Program-made: the position numbers and the translations under genes
Assembly: GCA_030446005.1 (NCBI GenBank)
Contig: JASUSP010000006.1
Coordinates: forward strand, 1-45,904
Direction of reading: 5' to 3'
Length of the DNA: 45,904 nt
Source: Tepidanaerobacteraceae bacterium
GTDB lineage: Bacteria > Bacillota > Thermosediminibacteria > Thermosediminibacterales > Thermosediminibacteraceae
Shown here: piece by piece, positions 43,380-45,904 of the stretch
Numbering within the stretch: position 1 is the stretch's first letter
Layout: every line of letters starts with the position of its first letter
Notes under the pieces: model-generated
What the model saw: the letters and a program-made list of their open reading frames with translations, nothing else
Databases searched by the model: none
What the model was told of the DNA's origin: nothing

Positions 43380-45209
43380 ATGTGCGGAATTGTCGGCTAT
43401 GTGGGAGACAGGGAAGCTGCTCCCATTTTGATAGATGGGCTAAAAAGGCTGGAGTACAGGGGGTACGATTCGGCAGGTATCGCCGTGTACAATTCCTGCA
43501 GCATGAAAGTGGTAAAAAGCGAGGGCAAAATAAAAATTTTGGAAGAAAAGCTAGGAGGAGCTTATCCTGAAGGTCATATCGGCATAGGTCATACCCGGTG
43601 GGCCACTCATGGCAGGCCCTCCGATGTCAATGCTCACCCCCACAGCGATTGTTCGGGAGATTTTATTGTGGTGCACAACGGTATCATCGAAAACTTCCAG
43701 GAACTCAAGGAATGGCTAGAATCCCTAGGACACAGGTTTGAGTCCGAGACCGATACGGAAGTCGTGCCTCATCTGATTGAGCATTTTTACAAGGGAGATT
43801 TGTTCGAAGCGGTAAGGATGGCGGTAAAAAAGCTCGAAGGCTCCTTCGCCCTCGGGGTGATTTCCAGCAAAGAACCGGAGACATTGGTGGCTGCGCGGAA
43901 GTCAAGTCCGCTTATAGTGGGCCTCGGAAGCGGCGAGAATTTTGTAGCATCGGATATACCAGCCATACTTCAGTATACCCGTCGCGTCTACATCCTTGAA
44001 GACGGGGAAATGGCGAAAATAACCAAGACCGGCGTCGAGATTACGGACTTTGAAGGTAATCCCGTGTCCAAGGAAGTATTTGAAGTAAAATGGGATGCAG
44101 TGGCGGCGGAAAAAGGCGGGTACCCCCACTTCATGCTGAAGGAAATTCACGAACAGCCCAGGGCCCTGCGGGATACCATGACCGGGCGGCTCTATCCTGA
44201 AAGGGGAGAAGTAAGGCTGGATGATATAAAGATAACCAAAGAAGAGTTAGAAAATCTCAAGAAGATATTCATAGTGGCCTGCGGTACGGCTTACCACGCC
44301 GGCGTGGTGGGCAAGTATGTGATTGAAAAGCTCGCCCGCATACCAGTGGAAGTTGACCTGGCGTCAGAATTTCGATACAGGGAACCCATGGTCGGCAGGG
44401 ACACGCTGGTGATAATAATCAGCCAGTCCGGAGAAACAGCCGACACGCTGGCGGCGCTTCGCGAATCCAAAAAACTGGGCGCAAGGGTGCTTGCAATAAC
44501 CAACGTCGTGGGCAGCTCCGTTTCCCGGGAGGCCGACGATGTGCTATACACCTGGGCCGGCCCAGAAATTGCCGTTGCTTCTACCAAGGCGTACAGTACC
44601 CAGCTCGTTGCCCTGAACTTAATAGCTCTTCACTTTGCAAAACTTCTCGGGACCATTTCCGGTGAGGAATTCGCCGAAATCGCGCTGGCTTTGAAAAAGC
44701 TGTCAGACCAGGCAAAGGTCATTTTAGATGCTGAAAACGATATTAAAAAGATGGCCGAAAAATATGCGAATAGGGAACACATTTTCTACATCGGCCGGGG
44801 CCTTGATTACGCGGTAGCTCTAGAAGGGGCGCTGAAGCTGAAAGAAATCTCTTATATCCATGCGGAAGCTTATGCTGCGGGCGAACTGAAGCATGGCACC
44901 TTGGCCCTGGTCACGGAGGGTGTGCCGGTTATATCCCTGGTAACGCAGGAGCATTTGTACGAAAAGACCCTGAGCAATATTAAGGAAGTCAAGGCAAGGG
45001 GTGCGGCCGTAATTGCCCTTGCAAATGAAGGAAACGAAGATATCGCAAAATCTGCGGATCATGTAATGTACATTCCAAAAACCCATCCGATGCTGACGCC
45101 AGTACTCGCCGTTATTCCGCTGCAGCTTTTCGCGTATTACGCTGCGGTAGCGAGGGGCTGCGACGTGGATAAGCCGAGAAACCTCGCCAAGAGCGTAACG
45201 GTGGAGTAA
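43380..45209 (+). CDS. glmS: Glutamine-fructose-6-phosphate aminotransferase GlmS
   Basis: GlmS makes glucosamine-6-phosphate from fructose-6-phosphate and glutamine. The 609-residue protein begins MCGIVGYVGD, whose Cys becomes the N-terminal nucleophile, and has the glutaminase motif HTRWATHGRPSDVNAHPH near residue 73. Two SIS sugar-isomerase domains follow (ACGTAYHAG near 301; SQSGETADT near 346; GRGLDYAVALEGALKLKE near 470), ending DKPRNLAKSVTVE as usual. Expression is controlled by the upstream ribozyme. A strong terminator follows. Confidence 0.98.
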   Translation: MCGIVGYVGDREAAPILIDGLKRLEYRGYDSAGIAVYNSCSMKVVKSEGKIKILEEKLGGAYPEGHIGIGHTRWATHGRPSDVNAHPHSDCSGDFIVVHNGIIENFQELKEWLESLGHRFESETDTEVVPHLIEHFYKGDLFEAVRMAVKKLEGSFALGVISSKEPETLVAARKSSPLIVGLGSGENFVASDIPAILQYTRRVYILEDGEMAKITKTGVEITDFEGNPVSKEVFEVKWDAVAAEKGGYPHFMLKEIHEQPRALRDTMTGRLYPERGEVRLDDIKITKEELENLKKIFIVACGTAYHAGVVGKYVIEKLARIPVEVDLASEFRYREPMVGRDTLVIIISQSGETADTLAALRESKKLGARVLAITNVVGSSVSREADDVLYTWAGPEIAVASTKAYSTQLVALNLIALHFAKLLGTISGEEFAEIALALKKLSDQAKVILDAENDIKKMAEKYANREHIFYIGRGLDYAVALEGALKLKEISYIHAEAYAAGELKHGTLALVTEGVPVISLVTQEHLYEKTLSNIKEVKARGAAVIALANEGNEDIAKSADHVMYIPKTHPMLTPVLAVIPLQLFAYYAAVARGCDVDKPRNLAKSVTVE

Positions 45210-45633
45210 GTTCGTTTCGAAAAAAAGTGATTCTTGTATTTTTCATTTATTCCTCCCACCCATGCGAAAAAAGTGGTTCCGAGTGGGAATAACGAAGGGA
45301 TAAGTGGTAAGGCCTCGGAAAATTCGAGGTTTACGCCACTTATCCCTTTTTTCCTTGAACCATGATCCTACCCATTCGGAACAACTTTTTTCACACAAAT
45401 TTGAGCAGTGTTTGGAAAGTAATTTAATACTGCCTCACGGAAAGGCTTTATTCCCTCCTAGAAAATCCCATGTAGATTTTATGCGGGGTGGATGGGATGG
45501 GAAGGGAAAGGGGTTTTTTAAGTTAACAATCTTCGGACGGTCAAATATTGCAGAATTTTGTCCATAATGTTAGAATAAATAGTCAAAGTGGGTTTTTATT
45601 TGAAACATAGAAAGGAGAAATTAAAGACCAACC
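45210..45633 (+). other. Gene-free stretch after glmS
   Basis: Apart from the terminator and a weak TCCCAC/GTGGGA hairpin (about 45254-45287), I see no supported gene. A frame at 45304-45567 runs through the terminator and lacks a ribosome binding site. Confidence 0.5.
45297..45352 (+). terminator. Terminator after glmS
   Basis: GGGATAAGTGG pairs with CCACTTATCCC, with an inner CCTCG/CGAGG stem, followed by TTTTTT. Confidence 0.92.
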
Positions 45634-45825
45634 ATGGATGACAAAATTACTTATTTTAAGAAGAAGGAAGAATTTTTAAGTAGAATTCTTGAAAATGAGC
45701 AGATGCTTATAGTAGTCTGGGCACTGGATGGTAGAGTAGTTTGGCTTAATAGATATGTTCGAATTATATTTGGTATAACACTCGAGGGACAAACAGAGAT
45801 AATAGATGTGACATCCTCCCCCTAA
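45634..45825 (+). pseudogene. PAS-domain protein truncated by an IS element
   Basis: The first 58 or so residues read as the start of a PAS sensor (MLIVVWALDGRVVWLNRYVR, then FGITLEGQTEIID), probably of a regulator or kinase. The native sequence stops near 45810, where the IS200/IS605-type end begins; the last few codons and stop (SSP) come from the element. GAAAGGAG lies upstream at slightly long distance. The rest of the gene, if still present, would be beyond the element outside the window. Confidence 0.6.
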
Positions 45826-45904
45826 TGAATTAGGGGGCATCCCACCGTGGGACGGCGGCTTTAAGCCGCAGGTTAGCCAGCATTCCCCGGATGACCCGGT
45901 TCAT
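45811..45904 (-). mobile_element. End of an IS200/IS605-family (TnpB) element
   Basis: The run to the window edge has the subterminal hairpins of IS605/IS1341-type right ends: CCCCCTAA-TGAA-TTAGGGGG (45818-45837), CCCAC/GTGGG, and GCGGCTTTAAGCCGC (45854-45868), in the order seen at the 3' end of tnpB and its overlapping omegaRNA. Read on the minus strand, the RNA scaffold would end near GGAGGATGT with the guide taken from the adjacent PAS gene. The transposase/tnpB gene lies outside the window. Confidence 0.65.

Noticed and set aside
45304-45567. 87-codon open frame after glmS
   Set aside because: It begins inside the glmS terminator stem and has no ribosome binding site.

Overview
The window reads as chromosomal DNA of an anaerobic, probably thermophilic Clostridia-type Firmicute (Thermoanaerobacterales/Thermosediminibacterales-like). 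The basis is selenocysteine use, an [FeFe]-hydrogenase maturase (HydF), SLH-domain surface proteins, a glmS ribozyme, sigma-54-controlled glycerol/dihydroxyacetone genes and frequent TTG/GTG starts behind strong Shine-Dalgarno sites. The species assignment is inference.

Layout. 1-913: tail of an unknown gene and a TrmI-like tRNA methyltransferase. 963-3898: selenium block with DUF3343, YedF-like and YedE-like genes on the minus strand and selD on the plus strand; selD reads through an in-frame UGA (selenocysteine). 4000-15246: glycerol region with plsY, glpP, two small membrane proteins, glpK, a two-flavoprotein plus DUF1667 glycerol-3-phosphate oxidase module, an HPr-PAS-AAA+-Fis sigma-54 activator, then dhaK-dhaL-dhaM. 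Textbook -24/-12 promoters precede glpP and dhaK. Two intrinsic terminators inside the glycerol cluster carry paired GGAGAA boxes and are candidate GlpP antitermination targets. 15333-17661: small thioredoxin-like protein, ArsP-type permease and ArsR on the minus strand, next to a remnant of an ACR3 arsenite pump.

18006-22125: a TetR regulator, an HTH-less TetR fragment and a large acidic SLH protein with a structured leader. 22560-30675: a cobalamin-riboswitch operon. It encodes an SLH-anchored protein that combines squalene-cyclase-like repeats with a DUF4430 (transcobalamin C-terminal-like) domain, a second membrane-tethered DUF4430 protein, and an ECF transporter (EcfT, fused double-ATPase EcfA, S component). 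I read this as a surface-to-membrane vitamin B12 capture and import line built like mammalian intrinsic factor; it is the most interesting system in the window.

30711-37278: a tripartite RND efflux operon (lipoprotein adaptor, RND permease, TolC-like protein that appears to lack beta-barrel segments, TetR). Its promoter carries an operator nearly identical to one in front of the TetR fragment. 37328-38572: hydF (minus). 38717-45209: a bactofilin-like membrane protein, then cdaA-cdaR-glmM-glmS ribozyme-glmS (c-di-AMP and amino-sugar synthesis). 45634-45904: a PAS-domain gene cut off by the end of an IS200/IS605-type (TnpB) element running out of the window.
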